Shown piece by piece: positions 63,350-64,000 of a DNA stretch of 64,000 nucleotides; position 1 is the first letter of the stretch; every line of letters starts with the position of its first letter. Source of the stretch: Gimesia aquarii (GTDB lineage: Bacteria > Planctomycetota > Planctomycetia > Planctomycetales > Planctomycetaceae); the NCBI RefSeq assembly GCF_007748175.1, contig NZ_CP037422.1:6526334-6590333 (forward strand), in the 5' to 3' direction. Under the pieces are notes generated by a model. The model made no database searches. It saw only the letters and a program-made list of their open reading frames with translations, and was not told the origin of the DNA. The position numbers and the translations under genes were made by a program.

Positions 63350-63578
63350 AGTATCACCTGTGTATAGGTAAGTCCAACATATAACAGATATTTATCGCAG
63401 TATCGAGAATTAACACAGCAATATTCTCAGCAGCTCTCTTAATGGTACTCAGAAAAAAGTCCTAAGTTTCAATAATTGGCTGAAACTTTCGAATTACCGA
63501 TCTGGTATGATTACATGAAAGCGTGATTGAATCTCTCAACCGCTGCCTTGTCATTCACATTTATTCAGAGATCATTTC

Positions 63579-64000
63579 ATGAAGCAGAACATTCTCAAGT
63601 GGAAAGCTGTTTGCCTGCCGCTCTGTGTTGTAGCTCTGGTTATTACTCTGGTGACGTGGGCGTCAAGTAGCCCTATCAAGAACTCTCCCAAAGCTCCCGT
63701 GACCATAGAGGGAAACCCCTTCCAAAATACTGTGAAACAGGTTGATCAGTTTTTTGAAGATCAATGGTCAGAAAGCAACATCTCTGCATCAAAATCCACA
63801 GATGACCTTAACCAAATAAGAAGACTTTCCCTTGCCTTGCATGGAACTGTTCCCTCGTTGGAAGAAATCCGCGAGTTTGAACAAATGGAGGGAAACGATC
63901 GATTAGAACGCTGGACTCAAAAACTATTAGCAGACCGACGATTCGCCGATTACTTTTCTGAACGACTGGCCCGTGCTTTTGTAGGTGTAGACCAAGGTCA
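63579..64000 (+). CDS. DUF1549-domain protein, N-terminal part (runs off window)
   Basis: An ATG at 63579 opens a frame that continues to the right edge (140 codons). A signal segment (ILKWKAVCLPLCVVALVITL) is followed by a linker and the beginning of DUF1549: IRRLSLALHGTVPSLEEIREF and ERWTQKLLADRRFADYFSERLARAFVG match the N-terminal pattern. It is likely a second secreted DUF1549/DUF1553-type heme protein. Separate from the cluster at 1.7-10.6 kb and reading the opposite way. The C-terminus is outside the window. Confidence 0.85.
   Translation, partial: MKQNILKWKAVCLPLCVVALVITLVTWASSSPIKNSPKAPVTIEGNPFQNTVKQVDQFFEDQWSESNISASKSTDDLNQIRRLSLALHGTVPSLEEIREFEQMEGNDRLERWTQKLLADRRFADYFSERLARAFVGVDQG

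Noticed and set aside
1-64000. tRNA, rRNA, CRISPR arrays, prophage or transposase genes
   Set aside because: No cloverleaf-type sequence, no spaced direct repeats and no transposase or phage motifs were seen on either strand; short RNA genes could still have been missed by eye.

Overview
The window looks like a chromosome segment from a planctomycete, most likely of the Planctomycetaceae/Gimesia type. I base this on gene content, since no rRNA is present: c-type-heme DUF1549/DUF1553 proteins, WD40 and PPC-domain secreted proteins, a DUF1080 protein, a DUF3500 Tat protein, a second EF-G paralogue, and lipid A genes (lpxD, lpxI) showing a Gram-negative-type envelope. Base composition is A+T-leaning (mid-40s % G+C by eye). 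I see no tRNA, rRNA, CRISPR array, prophage or complete insertion sequence. About 45 full genes and two edge fragments occupy most of the window.

Layout. 1-10.6 kb: end of an unknown gene, a UxaC-like isomerase, then a minus-strand secreted cluster (DUF1549/1553 heme protein, PPC protein, WD40/cytochrome protein). 11-15.4 kb: ribBA, a sarcosine-oxidase-like flavoenzyme, a secreted zinc peptidase, a palindrome-rich spacer and csrA. 15.8-19.5 kb: rpmB and gatC-gatA-gatB (indirect Gln/Asn-tRNA amidation). 19.6-24.9 kb: complete sufR-sufC-sufB-sufD-Rieske-sufT iron-sulfur operon read leftwards, with a strong SufR-type operator at 25071-25096. 25.4-37.2 kb: mixed metabolism and regulation (AGCS symporter, Usp, DUF1080, DUF3500, TIM barrel, HTH-EIIA fusion, BshB-like deacetylase, PP2C phosphatase, GT-C-like membrane protein, lipoprotein-like protein). 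37.2-46.4 kb: aroH, lpxD-lpxI, an FHA protein, ppdK, fusA. 46.4-49.9 kb: DapA-family aldolase, a translationally coupled CitG-like/PTPS pair and a thioredoxin-TPR protein. 49.9-59.4 kb: a three-gene ExbB/ExbD-type motor locus divergent from a 1372-residue exported protein. 59.5-64 kb: EF-G2, a polytopic membrane protein and the start of another DUF1549 gene.

The most interesting candidate system is the motor locus at 49.9-54.8 kb. An ExbB/TolQ/MotA-like channel protein with a long coiled-coil tail is followed by two different ExbD-like proteins that seem to share a C-terminal domain. Only one keeps the transmembrane aspartate that carries protons in ExbD/TolR/MotB, which suggests an asymmetric heterodimeric partner. 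Other points of interest are the SufR operator overlapping a promoter, a probable structured RNA/attenuator before rpmB, REP-like palindromes next to and inside csrA, structured leaders before ppdK, lpxD and EF-G2, and the fusA terminator lying inside the last codons of a convergent gene.

Starts were moved from the longest possible ORF where a Shine-Dalgarno sequence or family alignment favoured an inner codon. Functions are assigned by recognising families and motifs in the sequence, without any database search.
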